A DNA stretch of 64,000 bases from Rhizobium sp. Root274 (GTDB lineage: Bacteria; Pseudomonadota; Alphaproteobacteria; Rhizobiales; Rhizobiaceae): the NCBI RefSeq assembly GCF_001429245.1, contig NZ_LMJE01000010.1, forward strand, positions 62,001 to 126,000, written 5' to 3'. Under the pieces are notes generated by a model. That model ran no database searches, had not been told where the DNA came from, and saw nothing but the letters and a program-made list of their open reading frames with translations. Positions 41,454 to 50,405 of the stretch are shown in pieces; the stretch's first letter is position 1; each line of letters opens with the position of its first letter. A program made the translations under genes and the position numbers.

Positions 41454-43637
41454 ATGGTCGATAATTCGATCCCTCCGGTGGAGCGCGAAGAGACGCAGAG
41501 TTCAGGCTCGATCCCGCAGATTGACCTGGCGCATTTCTTTTCCGTGCTGCGTGGCGGCCTGCTGGGCATTATCGTCATAACCGTGCTCTTTGCCGCAGCG
41601 GCAGTGGGCTTTTCGCTGTTGCTGAAGAACTATTATGTCTCGACGGTCAGCATCCTCGTTGATCCGGAAGGCTCACGCATCGTTGAAGGCGAGATCTACG
41701 GCGACAGCCGCGCAACCGAAGCCCGGGCTTTGAATCAACAATACATTCTCACCTCCGTGCGTGTCCTGAGCGCCGTGGTGGAAGCACAGTCACTGGTCGA
41801 TGACCCCGAATTCGGTGCGGCAAAGCCTTTCGAAAGCGATCGCGGCAAGCGCGCCCAGCGTGCGCTCGAAGCCTTGCAGAAGGCCATCGTCGCGGACCTG
41901 AACAAGGCGAGCTTTGTCATCGACCTGTCGGTCACGACCGGAGACGCGGCCAAATCGGCACGTCTCGCCAATGCCATTGCGGAAACCTACATCCAGACTC
42001 GAATTCAGATGAACAACGGCGTTGTTCGCCAGGCGACGACAGATCTTTCGGCACAGCTTGCGAGCCTGGAAAAGGCAGTCGAAGACGGTGACCGTGCCGT
42101 TCAGGCCTACAAGGCCGCACATAACATCGTCGATGTCGGCGGGCGCCCCACATCCGAGCAGCAGATCGCCGAAACCAACAGCGAAATCACCCGAATTTCC
42201 GGAACGATTGCCGAAAACGAAGCGCTGATGTCGGAACTGAAGCTTGCGCGTTCCAATCCGGAATACCTGCGTTATACGCCCGACACCTCCCTGACCCCGG
42301 CCATTATCGAACTACGCACTCGTTACCACGCAGCGCTGGAGCAACAATCGGTCCTGCAGTCCTCCTTTGGCGATCGCCATCCGGCGCTGCAAAGTGCGCG
42401 CGCCCGCACGCAGGCGGTATCGGCTCTTCTCAACACCCAGCTGAAGGATTTCGAGACTTCGCTGGCACGCAATGCCGAGAAACTGAAAAGCCAGCGGCAG
42501 TTGCTGCAGAAGAACCTCGCCTCCCTCAAGGCGAACCTGAATGAATCTGACGAATCGATGGTCCAGTTGCGCGAACTCGAACGCAAGCTCGCGAGCGACC
42601 GCCTCGTCTACGAATCCTTCCTGCTGCGAACACGTCAGCTTTCGGGCCAGGAGCGGACCGTCAGTGAAAATCCACAGATCATTTCTGCAGGCCAGGTGCC
42701 GTTAAGCAAGGCCGGTCCCCGCCGCTCCCTGATCGTCGCCGGTGCAACCATCCTCGGCTTCCTCGTCGGCTGCGGGATTGCGCTGGCACGCGATATGAGG
42801 ACGTCACCCGAGCCACGCACGGCTTCCGTACCTTCCTCATCACCGATGGCACAGGTGGCGGCAGCGGAGATCGCAGAACCCAAGCGCCGGCGGCGGACGT
42901 TCAGGGAATGGCTGCGCCGAGAGACCCAAGACGAGCCCGCGCCCTCGGCAGACAATGACATGCCGGAGCGTGATGAACTCCCTGTTCGCATCAAGAACCG
43001 TCGCACACGGGTTACGGGCCCCGCCGCAGATGACGGTGAGCTCTACGCCGTCGCCACGCGTCAGTTGATCCGACTGACCCAGGGGAAGCCCAATCCCATG
43101 GTCGTGGTTTACGCATCCGGCCAGCACCGCGATGGCCATCGTACGACCCTGCAGCTTGCCAAGTCCGTGGCCGGCACAGGCAAGAACCTGTTGTTGGTCG
43201 ACGCCGAGCGCGAGGCCAACCTCACCCGTCAAACGGCGGCCATGGGCAAGCCGGGACTGATGGACGCGATTTCTCTGCAGCGGATCGAGGGTGACTTCGT
43301 CAATCCGGACAGGACACCCGGGCTTTGGCTGATGCCGGCCGGTCGCCGGTCGCCGCGCATCTCGACGAAAGGCGTTTCGCAATCACAGACACTGGTTGAC
43401 TGGCTGGAGGCTGACGGCCTGCTCTTCGATCTCGTCTTGGTCTATGCCGGTCGCTGGACCGAACAGCAGGCAACGCCTGCCATCGAGGCCGCGGCCGATA
43501 CTTTTGCCGTCATCGGCAACTGGTTCAACCGTCAGGATGTAGAAGAAACGGTTTCCTCGTTGGAAGAGCACGACCTGCGTCCCACCCTTCCCATCTTCCT
43601 CGACGAGGAGATGGACAGCGTTCCCCGCGCCGGCTGA
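41454..43637 (+). CDS. Wzz/Wzc-like polysaccharide co-polymerase with degenerate kinase domain
   Basis: This 727-residue inner-membrane protein regulates polysaccharide chain length and export. A Wzz domain with a first helix at ~34-56 and a long coiled periplasmic part (~170-400) is followed by a GNVR-type region (LRELERKLASDRLVYESFLLRTRQL) and a second helix at ~420-445. The cytoplasmic end resembles a BY-kinase, with LLLVDAE as Walker A', but the Walker A position (about residues 555-565) reads GQHRDGHRTT, lacking the invariant lysine. No C-terminal tyrosine cluster is present. It therefore looks like an ExoP/Wzc relative that has lost kinase activity. The ATG at 41454 has only a weak ribosome site. 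Confidence 0.85.
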   Translation: MVDNSIPPVEREETQSSGSIPQIDLAHFFSVLRGGLLGIIVITVLFAAAAVGFSLLLKNYYVSTVSILVDPEGSRIVEGEIYGDSRATEARALNQQYILTSVRVLSAVVEAQSLVDDPEFGAAKPFESDRGKRAQRALEALQKAIVADLNKASFVIDLSVTTGDAAKSARLANAIAETYIQTRIQMNNGVVRQATTDLSAQLASLEKAVEDGDRAVQAYKAAHNIVDVGGRPTSEQQIAETNSEITRISGTIAENEALMSELKLARSNPEYLRYTPDTSLTPAIIELRTRYHAALEQQSVLQSSFGDRHPALQSARARTQAVSALLNTQLKDFETSLARNAEKLKSQRQLLQKNLASLKANLNESDESMVQLRELERKLASDRLVYESFLLRTRQLSGQERTVSENPQIISAGQVPLSKAGPRRSLIVAGATILGFLVGCGIALARDMRTSPEPRTASVPSSSPMAQVAAAEIAEPKRRRRTFREWLRRETQDEPAPSADNDMPERDELPVRIKNRRTRVTGPAADDGELYAVATRQLIRLTQGKPNPMVVVYASGQHRDGHRTTLQLAKSVAGTGKNLLLVDAEREANLTRQTAAMGKPGLMDAISLQRIEGDFVNPDRTPGLWLMPAGRRSPRISTKGVSQSQTLVDWLEADGLLFDLVLVYAGRWTEQQATPAIEAAADTFAVIGNWFNRQDVEETVSSLEEHDLRPTLPIFLDEEMDSVPRAG

Positions 43638-43787
43638 GCTTGAACGTCTGCGGCAATTGCAAGCCGAGAGGGCTTGTACATCGTCCCGTTAGGCACATCT
43701 TAAGTCTGTCTTGCGAATAACCGGGAAGTTGCAGGCAAGCCTGCGTCTGGTTGCAGACAATTATCATTATCGAGAGAAAAGACATCT

Positions 43788-43961
43788 ATGTCTTTACGCG
43801 AAGATAATGAGCTGCTTGCGATCTGGAGCGCGGCGTTGAACGAAACGGGATTGAGCTTGGCCCTTGAAGAAAACCTGCGCGTGAGCTTTGATCGCGGCGG
43901 CAGCCACTGCCTGTGCCTGCGCCCCCTCCGCGCTTTGCCGCCGGAGGGCTGCAAGCCGTGA
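43788..43961 (+). CDS. Small protein (57 aa) upstream of a glycosyltransferase
   Basis: An open frame begins at ATG 43788, 11-14 bases after a purine-rich GAGAGAA site, and ends at TGA 43961. It overlaps the next gene's GTG start as GTGA. The product starts MSLREDNELLAIWSAALNE and ends with a Cys-containing tail; it is acidic at first and basic later, with no membrane segment. I do not recognise a family. The coupling to the glycosyltransferase and the length of open frame suggest a real gene or a translated leader, but this needs proof. Confidence 0.45.
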   Translation: MSLREDNELLAIWSAALNETGLSLALEENLRVSFDRGGSHCLCLRPLRALPPEGCKP

Positions 43962-45196
43962 ACCAAACGGTCGAGCGTGTCGTCATCATCAACGACTTCT
44001 CCATTGCGCGCGGTGGCGCAACGACGCTCGTCCTTCTGCTGCTCAAACTGCTCAGATCTCGCGGCATCCCGGTCACCCTGATCGTTGGGGACGACCGAGA
44101 GAACCCGCTCTTTTCCGAGCTCGGATTGGACGTGGTCCCCCTGGGCCAAAAGGAATTGCTCAAGGGCAATCTGTTGAAAACAGCGGTCAGCGGTATCGAC
44201 AACGTTCCAGCGCGCAAACTTGTCGACGACTGGATTGCGCGGAACGATACGCCCGGCACCGTCTATCACGTGCACATCTGGTCGCAGATCCTATCGCCTT
44301 CGATCTTTCTGCCCTTGCGCCGCGTTGCCGAGCGCACGGTGTTTCACGCTCACGATTCCTTTCACGCCTGCCCTAACGGCGCCTATATGAACTACCCGAA
44401 GGAAACCCAGTGCATGCTGGTCCCCCTCGGCGGGCGCTGTCTTACGACGAATTGCGATCGCAGGTCTTATGCCCACAAGCTCTGGAGGTCGGCGCGTCAG
44501 GCCCGCCTTTTTGCCGCGATGGGCCAGGACATTCCCTGGGGCAGCATCTTGCTCATTCATGAAAAGATGACGGACGGCTTCCAGCGTGCCGGTTACACAA
44601 CCGACATCTTGCACACCATTCGCAATCCCGCCTCACCTTTCATTGCGTCCCGCGTGCCCGCAGAAGACAACGGCAGCTATTTCTTCATCGGCCGTCTGGA
44701 GCAGGAAAAGGGACCGCAAGATGCCCTCGCCGCAGCGCGGGCTGCAGGCGTCAACCTTGAGGTCATTGGCGACGGCCCGTTGCGCGAGACGCTGATGGCG
44801 CAGTATCCGGACATGGTCTTTCACGGCTGGCGTCAGGCAGACGAGATCGGCGACCTCATCAAGACCGCCCGCGCGCTCGTGATCCCGTCCCGCCTTCCTG
44901 AGCCCTTCGGCCTTGTGGCCGTCGAAGCCGCCGCGAGCGGTATCCCCCTGATCCTGACCGAAATGGCGCTGCTCGCAGACGAAGTGGTGCTTGGCGGTAT
45001 TGGTCTCACCTGCAACACGCAGGACGTCTCAAGCTTCGCCGCAACCTTGCGCACGTTCGAAGAGATGCCGCGTGAAGATCTGCGTCGGATGAGCGAGCGG
45101 GCCTATACGGGCGCAATTGCCATGGCCAACACGCCCGACGGTTGGGCAGACAAACTCCTCCACGTCTACAAAGGCCTGCTGGCGGATACCCACTGA
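43958..45196 (+). CDS. Family 4 glycosyltransferase
   Basis: From the GTG at 43958 (GGAGGG nine bases upstream) this is a 412-residue GT-B enzyme. It begins VERVVIINDFSIARGGATTLVLLLLKLL and has HAHDSFHACPNGAYMNYPK with several cysteines in the N-terminal half (also CMLVPLGGRCLTTNCDRR), a pattern seen in a GT4 subgroup. The nucleotide-sugar domain shows YFFIGRLEQEKGPQDALAAA and PSRLPEPFGLVAVEAAASGIPLIL. It ends 41 bp before the convergent PIG-L gene. It probably adds a late sugar or works on a separate branch of the polysaccharide. Confidence 0.87.
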   Translation: MNQTVERVVIINDFSIARGGATTLVLLLLKLLRSRGIPVTLIVGDDRENPLFSELGLDVVPLGQKELLKGNLLKTAVSGIDNVPARKLVDDWIARNDTPGTVYHVHIWSQILSPSIFLPLRRVAERTVFHAHDSFHACPNGAYMNYPKETQCMLVPLGGRCLTTNCDRRSYAHKLWRSARQARLFAAMGQDIPWGSILLIHEKMTDGFQRAGYTTDILHTIRNPASPFIASRVPAEDNGSYFFIGRLEQEKGPQDALAAARAAGVNLEVIGDGPLRETLMAQYPDMVFHGWRQADEIGDLIKTARALVIPSRLPEPFGLVAVEAAASGIPLILTEMALLADEVVLGGIGLTCNTQDVSSFAATLRTFEEMPREDLRRMSERAYTGAIAMANTPDGWADKLLHVYKGLLADTH

Positions 45197-45237
45197 CCCT
45201 CTTGGTCAAACTCGCGTGCCATACCCTTTAGAAACCT

Positions 45238-46053
45238 TCAGCGCTTTCCACGCAGCGATCCGATCACACGGTCGAGCGCCACCAACAGCGTGCGCTTGGA
45301 GCGCCGAAGAACCCTGTGCCAGATCGGCAGATGCCCGTCGATCAAGAGCATGTTCATTGGGAGCGACGCCATGGGGCCTCGCACCGGACGCAGGGGCGCA
45401 TCCACGGCAGTGACCTCGTAGAACAGCTCCTGGTCAGGCCACACATAGCCGTCATCCCAGGTCCAGCTGTCATGCTTCTGATAGTGCTGCTTCAAGGACA
45501 GCGCGAGGCTCTTGTCGGTCGGCAACGTAATAGAGTGCCCGAGCCGAGGCATGTTCATTTCCATGAAGGAGAGGACCCGGTCACCTGCATATCCGGTCAC
45601 GACAAGCCGGAAATCGCGTTCTTTCCTCAGAGCCGACACGGCACGGTAGACCTGCACATGCTCCTCGTGGCCATACTCGCCCCAGGGATTGTGGGTGACC
45701 ACCAGATCACCCTCCCCGACATGCTCGGCAATGGCGGCTGCCACAAGTTCGAAATTGCGCGCATAGCCGTCACGGTCCAGGCCACACTGAATGCCATAGG
45801 CCGTCTCGATCGGACGGTCCCAGTTCGTTGTCAGAAAGCTGCGTGATTCCCGGATGTTGAGACCCATGACGGATGTCAGAGGAAAATCCCGCAGGAGTGC
45901 AGCACGGCCCCGGCTAACGGCAGCGTCGGCCGTGTCTCCGTAACACAATACAACCTTCTTGGCGGCAGCCAGGATGGAGCTCGCCCAAAGGATCTCGTCG
46001 TCCGGGTGCGCCATGATGATGACGCAGTGATGGAAATCGCCGGGTTGCAGCAT
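45238..46053 (-). CDS. PIG-L/LmbE-family deacetylase
   Basis: This 271-residue protein has the zinc-binding start AHPDDE (residues 15-20) and the second metal site in HNPWGEYGHEEH. These mark the PIG-L/LmbE family, which removes N-acetyl groups from GlcNAc-containing molecules. Within a polysaccharide cluster, deacetylation of a sugar or a precursor is likely. There is no signal peptide, so it probably acts in the cytoplasm. It is transcribed leftward and is convergent with the glycosyltransferase. About 140 bp with no recognisable feature separate it from cysA. Confidence 0.88.
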   Translation of the reverse strand: MLQPGDFHHCVIIMAHPDDEILWASSILAAAKKVVLCYGDTADAAVSRGRAALLRDFPLTSVMGLNIRESRSFLTTNWDRPIETAYGIQCGLDRDGYARNFELVAAAIAEHVGEGDLVVTHNPWGEYGHEEHVQVYRAVSALRKERDFRLVVTGYAGDRVLSFMEMNMPRLGHSITLPTDKSLALSLKQHYQKHDSWTWDDGYVWPDQELFYEVTAVDAPLRPVRGPMASLPMNMLLIDGHLPIWHRVLRRSKRTLLVALDRVIGSLRGKR

Positions 46054-46194
46054 GGCGCCTGTCGTCGTTTCAGTGCCGACACACTGCCCGCCTTGACCGC
46101 CCGGCGCAACCGGAAGAGGCTATCCGGCTCTCGTTAAGGTTAAACCGCCTTCGCTGCTGCGCATGCACCGCGCAAGTCGCACGCCCCGGCGCGG

Positions 46195-47238
46195 TTAGGA
46201 TCCCGAGCGGAAGATGCGCCACTTCGTCGGACTGAAACGAACTTTCGAACCGATGGAAACCTCGGCGGAAAGCGGCAGCTCGATCTCGATATGGTGGGCA
46301 GGCCCCTCCCCCGATGTATCAAGTTCCGCGATACGCGTTCCAGCCAGGCGCCGCTGCGCGGTCACCGTCCCTTGAATGCTCTCCGGACCATCGGACAGCA
46401 CGATATCCTGGGGGCGGAAGTAGAGATGGCCAGGTCCGTCGGCTTCGCCGGCCGCGAGTGCCACTTCGGCACCCTGGAAGACAACATGTCCGTCCTTGAC
46501 CGTGACCGGCAGATGCGAGGACTCGCCAATGAACGAGAAGACAAAGGACGAATTTGGCCGATCGTAAACATCGTCGGCCGTTCCGACCTGCTCCACCTTG
46601 CCCTGGCTCATAACCACGACACGGTCGGCCAGTTCCAGCGCCTCTTCCTGGTCATGCGTGACGAAGAAGGTGGTATGGCCGGTACGGTCGTGAAATTCGC
46701 GCAGCCAGCGCCGCAGATCTTTGCGCACCTTGGCGTCCAGCGCGCCGAATGGCTCGTCGAGCAGAAGAACCGACGGCTCGATGGCCATGGCACGCGCCAG
46801 CGCCACGCGCTGCCGCTGACCGCCCGACAACTGAGCGGGATAACGCTTGTCCAGACCCTCGAGCTGCACCATCGCCAGAAGATCGGCAACACGCGCCTTG
46901 ATCTCCGCCTTGCTCGGCCGCGTGCCGCTCGGGCGCACTCGAAGACCAAAGGAGATGTTCTCGGCGACCGTCATGTGCTTGAACAGGGCATAGTGCTGGA
47001 ACACGAAACCGACGTGACGTTCCTGCACGGACTTGAACGAGGCATCCTCGTTTCCGAAGAAGATCTGCCCTTCTGTCGGCTGTTCGAGGCCAGCAATCAG
47101 GCGCAGCAGCGTCGTTTTCCCGGAGCCGGAAGGTCCGAGCAGCGCGATGAGTTCGCCCTTCTGGACAGAAAGGGAAACATCGTGAAGCGCCGGAAACTGG
47201 CCGAACTCCTTCCTGATGTTCTTGATGGCGACTTCCAT
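46195..47238 (-). CDS. cysA: Sulfate/thiosulfate ABC transporter ATP-binding protein
   Basis: This 347-residue ATPase begins [15 protein letters not shown] at 47238; an in-frame ATG at 47280 would overlap cysW. Walker A is GPSGSGKTT (35-43), the signature is [15 protein letters not shown], and Walker B is [15 protein letters not shown], with the H-loop [12 protein letters not shown]. The C-terminus has the TOBE-like regulatory domain of CysA. It drives import by CysT and CysW of sulfate bound to Sbp. It is the last gene of the leftward cysTWA operon, 10 bp after cysW. Confidence 0.95.
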   Translation of the reverse strand: MEVAIKNIRKEFGQFPALHDVSLSVQKGELIALLGPSGSGKTTLLRLIAGLEQPTEGQIFFGNEDASFKSVQERHVGFVFQHYALFKHMTVAENISFGLRVRPSGTRPSKAEIKARVADLLAMVQLEGLDKRYPAQLSGGQRQRVALARAMAIEPSVLLLDEPFGALDAKVRKDLRRWLREFHDRTGHTTFFVTHDQEEALELADRVVVMSQGKVEQVGTADDVYDRPNSSFVFSFIGESSHLPVTVKDGHVVFQGAEVALAAGEADGPGHLYFRPQDIVLSDGPESIQGTVTAQRRLAGTRIAELDTSGEGPAHHIEIELPLSAEVSIGSKVRFSPTKWRIFRSGS

Positions 47239-47248
47239 GGGACCCCTT

Positions 47249-48112
47249 TCAGTGCTTCCGCGTGCCGGAGAGTTCAGCACTGTACCGGATTTCGAGGATC
47301 GTCTTCAGCGCAAGGGTTACAAGCGCGAGGACGGCCAGGAGCGTCGATACGGCGAACGCCGCGACGAAGTTATATTCGTTGTAAAGAACCTCGACATGCA
47401 GAGGCATTGTTTCCGTCAAGCCGCGAATATGGCCTGAGACCACCGAGACTGCCCCGAACTCGCCCATGGCGCGCGCGTTGCAAAGCAGCACGCCATAGAG
47501 AAGGCCCCATTTGATATTGGGCAGCGTCACATACCAGAAGGTCTGCCAGCCGTTGGCACCGAGAGACAGTGCCGCCTCCTCGTCACCGGTGCCCTGCTCC
47601 TGCATCAGCGGAATAAGCTCGCGCGCAACGAAGGGAAAGGTGACGAAGATGGTGGCGAGAACAATGCCCGGGATCGCAAACAGGATTTCGATGCCATACG
47701 ACTTGAGCCAGGGCCCGAGCACGCTGTTTGCGCCGAACAGAAGGACATAGACCAGCCCCGAGATGACCGGCGAGATCGAAAACGGCAGGTCGATCAACGT
47801 CGTCAGGAAGGCCTTGCCGCGAAACTCGAACTTGGCAATGGCCCAGGCCGCAGCGACCCCGAAGACCAGGTTGAGCGGAACGGCAATCACAGCGACCGTA
47901 AGAGTGAGGCGGATGGCCGAGAAAGTATCGGGTTCGGCCAGCGCTTCGAAGAAAGCCGGCACACCCTTGCGAAAGGCTTCAATGAAGACCAGGAGCAGGG
48001 GCAGCAGGAGGATGATCGCCATGAAGCCCACGGCAATCGCGATCAACACAACGCGCGCCAGAGGGGTTTCAGTCGCAGGATCGTGAAAACGCACGTGACG
48101 CTCAGCGGACAT
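47249..48112 (-). CDS. cysW: Sulfate ABC transporter permease CysW
   Basis: This 287-residue permease has six membrane helices. The EAA loop reads [30 protein letters not shown], and [29 protein letters not shown] is diagnostic of CysW. GGAGG seven bases upstream supports ATG 48112. It overlaps the end of cysT by 11 bp and forms the membrane channel with it. Confidence 0.94.
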   Translation of the reverse strand: MSAERHVRFHDPATETPLARVVLIAIAVGFMAIILLLPLLLVFIEAFRKGVPAFFEALAEPDTFSAIRLTLTVAVIAVPLNLVFGVAAAWAIAKFEFRGKAFLTTLIDLPFSISPVISGLVYVLLFGANSVLGPWLKSYGIEILFAIPGIVLATIFVTFPFVARELIPLMQEQGTGDEEAALSLGANGWQTFWYVTLPNIKWGLLYGVLLCNARAMGEFGAVSVVSGHIRGLTETMPLHVEVLYNEYNFVAAFAVSTLLAVLALVTLALKTILEIRYSAELSGTRKH

Positions 48113-48953
48113 TGGCGAACCTCCGGCGGCTCCAGGCCTGAAGCAGATTGATCAGCAGAAGCATGGAGAAGGAAATGACCAGCATGATTGCGGCGATGGC
48201 GGTCGCGCCGGCGTAGTTGAATTCTTCGAGCCGGATAACGATCAAAAGCGGCGCGATTTCGGACACATAGGGAATATTGCCTGCAATGAAGATGACCGAG
48301 CCATATTCACCGACCGCACGAGCAAAGGCCAGCGCAAATCCGGTGAGGATGGCAGGCGACAGGCTGGGCAGAACAACCATGCGCACGGTCTGGAAACGGG
48401 TGGCGCCAAGCGTTGCCGCCGCCTCTTCCACTTCGCGGTCCACTTCTTCCATGACCGGTTGCACGGTGCGCACCACAAAAGGAAGTCCGATGAAGATGAG
48501 GGCCACCACGATACCGGCCGGCGTGAAGGCAATCTTGATGCCGAGAGGAGCAAAGAGTGCGCCGATCCAGCCGTTCTGCGCATAGAGAGCAGCAAGTGCG
48601 ATACCAGCGACCGCCGTCGGCAAGGCAAAGGGCAGGTCGACGATGGCGTCGAGCAAGCGTCTGCCGGGAAAATCATAGCGCACCAGGACCCAGGCGACGA
48701 TCACGCCGAAGATCACATTGACGATTGCCGCGATGAGTGCGGCGCCGAAGGAGATCCTAAGGGCGAGCAGCGTGCGTTCGTCGGAGAGAATATCGAGGAA
48801 GCCACCAATCCCGAGCGAACTTGCCCGCACGACAAGGGCTACAAGCGGAATGAGGATGATCAGGGTGAGGTAGGAAAGCGTATAGCCCAGCGTCAGCCCG
48901 AAGCCGGGCAGAATGCTCGGCTGGCGCCATGTTCGCTTCCTCGCTGTACTCAT
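48102..48953 (-). CDS. cysT: Sulfate ABC transporter permease CysT (CysU)
   Basis: This 283-residue permease begins [29 protein letters not shown] and has six helices. The EAA loop is [50 protein letters not shown], typical of CysT. ATG 48953 is favoured over a preceding TTG, with GGAG seven bases upstream. It is the first gene of the cysTWA operon and diverges from the Rrf2 regulator across about 290 bp. Confidence 0.93.
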   Translation of the reverse strand: MSTARKRTWRQPSILPGFGLTLGYTLSYLTLIILIPLVALVVRASSLGIGGFLDILSDERTLLALRISFGAALIAAIVNVIFGVIVAWVLVRYDFPGRRLLDAIVDLPFALPTAVAGIALAALYAQNGWIGALFAPLGIKIAFTPAGIVVALIFIGLPFVVRTVQPVMEEVDREVEEAAATLGATRFQTVRMVVLPSLSPAILTGFALAFARAVGEYGSVIFIAGNIPYVSEIAPLLIVIRLEEFNYAGATAIAAIMLVISFSMLLLINLLQAWSRRRFANVR

Positions 48954-49153
48954 CAATATGCTCCCGGCCTGCTCCGCGCAGACCGCGGTGTGTCGCCATT
49001 CATAGCGAGGCTAATCGCCGAAGAAAGGAAAATCCTTCCATTCCGCGCCGTCTCAGTAGAAATTCAGGTATGTCGCGTCCATGGCGATCATGAGAGCGTG
49101 CTGCAAATGGCAGAGGAGTTCACGCAAAACAGGTGGAATGCCGCGTCTGCAGC

Positions 49154-49182
49154 TTGTGAAACAAACACTCAAAAACTATTTA
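49154..49182 (+). promoter_or_regulatory. Possible promoter of the Rrf2 regulator gene
   Basis: TTGTGA (49154-49159) is separated by 17 bp from TATTTA (49177-49182), within an AT-rich patch 63 bp before the ATG. The match to consensus is only moderate. The 291-bp divergent region 48954-49244 otherwise shows no clear operator. Confidence 0.3.
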
Positions 49183-49244
49183 CGAACTGGGAAATGTTTG
49201 TCTATGTGCACACCGGCACGTGGCACGGGACAGCAGGCACAGAC

Positions 49245-49694
49245 ATGCTGACGAAAAAGGGCAAATACGGACTGAAGGCTTTGGTCGATCTTGCGCGACT
49301 GGGCCCGGGCGAAACTGCGTTCGTCTCCGAGATTGCAATTCGCAACAATATCCCGAAAAAATTCCTCGACACCATCCTGCTGGAACTGCGCAACACCGGC
49401 ATCCTGCGGTCTAAGAAAGGCCCGAACGGCGGCTATTCGTTGTCGAAGCCGTCCGAGGACATCATGATTGGACAGGTGATCCGGGCCCTGGATGGTCCGC
49501 TCGCGCCGATCCGCTGTGCCAGTCGAACCGCTTTCGAAACCTGCGACGACTGTCAGGATCCTGAAACCTGCCAGGTGCGCGTTTCGATGACCGAAGTCCG
49601 CGATGCCATTGCCTTGATCCTCGACAACATGTCGCTATCAGAGTTCGTCGCCAAGGAAAATGCGGCGGCGGAGACGTTTGTCGCCGGCGAGTGA
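49245..49694 (+). CDS. Rrf2-family transcriptional regulator
   Basis: This 149-residue protein has the Rrf2 winged helix: LTKKGKYGLKALVDLARLG, then IAIRNNIPKKFLDTILLELRNTGILRSKKGPNGGYSLSKP. A four-cysteine region follows (IRCAS, ETCDDCQDPETCQV). In IscR and NsrR, cysteines here bind a cluster; in CymR/CysR-type members the domain senses sulfur metabolism through partners. Its divergence from cysTWA and proximity to sbp argue for control of sulfate uptake. The ATG at 49245 begins exactly at the family N-terminus, though the ribosome site is weak. Confidence 0.85.
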   Translation: MLTKKGKYGLKALVDLARLGPGETAFVSEIAIRNNIPKKFLDTILLELRNTGILRSKKGPNGGYSLSKPSEDIMIGQVIRALDGPLAPIRCASRTAFETCDDCQDPETCQVRVSMTEVRDAIALILDNMSLSEFVAKENAAAETFVAGE

Positions 49695-49746
49695 GCCTGT
49701 ATTCGTCGGCCCGGGAGAACACCCGGATGATCGCTTCAGAATGTAT

Positions 49747-49772
49747 CCGTTGCCCAGAAAAGCGGGCAACGG
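49747..49772. terminator. Hairpin between the Rrf2 gene and the convergent small genes
   Basis: CCGTTGCCC (49747-49755) pairs perfectly with GGGCAACGG (49764-49772) around an AGAAAAGC loop. It lies 53 bp after the Rrf2 stop and 13 bp past the end of the leftward small gene, so it may serve both directions. Confidence 0.6.
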
Positions 49773-49784
49773 CGCGTTCGACGG

Positions 49785-49922
49785 TCAGAGTACCACGATG
49801 ATCATCGCCACGAAGAGGATCGAGGCGACCAGAGCGGCTCTGCCAAGAAACCCATGAAGGCCCCAGCGTTTCTCTGCTTCCGGGTGGCTGACACTCTTTG
49901 GCGGATATCCAACATAAGCCAT
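49785..49922 (-). CDS. Small membrane protein (45 aa)
   Basis: The frame begins at ATG 49922, with GAGG six bases upstream, and ends at a TGA (49785-49787). The product has a soluble start (AYVGYPPKSVSHPEAEKRWG) and one C-terminal membrane helix (AALVASILFVAMIIVVL). Its ribosome site lies over the stop of the preceding small gene, so the two are probably translated together. No family is recognised. Its length is below usual annotation cut-offs. Confidence 0.6.
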   Translation of the reverse strand: MAYVGYPPKSVSHPEAEKRWGLHGFLGRAALVASILFVAMIIVVL

Positions 49923-49930
49923 GGTCGACC

Positions 49931-50128
49931 TCATAGAACCGGGAAGTAGCCAAGGCCCCAGAAGGCCCGATCGGCAGCCTGGCGACGGTCGTCTTCCGCG
50001 CCCGGTTGATCATCGCCCGCGCGGCTCACCACCGTATCGCGATCATCGTCGCGAGTAGCCTCATCGCCTTGGGCGCGGCGGAATGCTTCGAAGAAATCAA
50101 ACGAGAACAGGTTGAAGCCATTGGGCAT
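49931..50128 (-). CDS. Small charged protein (65 aa)
   Basis: From ATG 50128 (GGAGG eight bases upstream) this is a 65-residue protein with an aromatic N-terminus (NGFNLFSFDFFEAFRRAQG), a strongly Asp/Arg-rich middle (DDDRD, EDDRR) and an aromatic C-terminus (RAFWGLGYFPVL). The pattern of a hydrophobic head and tail with a charged core suggests a small interaction protein, possibly membrane-peripheral. It is followed at once by the 45-residue membrane protein. Function is unknown. Confidence 0.6.
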   Translation of the reverse strand: MPNGFNLFSFDFFEAFRRAQGDEATRDDDRDTVVSRAGDDQPGAEDDRRQAADRAFWGLGYFPVL

Positions 50129-50349
50129 GTCATGTGCCTCCTTCTTCGCGGTTACAGACACAGTTTTGCCGTAATCCCCACTCCAGTCAACACAATCTAC
50201 CAAATTACTATTCTATATTCTCGGGACTTTCAGCAAATTCCGTTTCAGCTCCCACATCTTCAAAACATCCGGTGCCCGTTAAAAGATCCGGCTACGCGAA
50301 AGAAAACAGCCAGCGTCCCGGTCCATCCCCTGGCCGGCATCCGTTCAAC

Positions 50350-50381
50350 AAAAAACCCGAATCGGAAGGTCCGATGCGGGT
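50350..50381 (-). terminator. Intrinsic terminator of sbp
   Basis: On the minus strand ACCCG-C-ATCGGA and TCCGAT-T-CGGGT form an 11-bp stem with one mismatch and a three-base loop (plus 50355-50381), followed by six T residues (complement of 50350-50355). It lies 25 bp after the sbp stop. Confidence 0.8.
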
Positions 50382-50405
50382 CCTTTAATTCACACTGCGA
50401 AGAGG

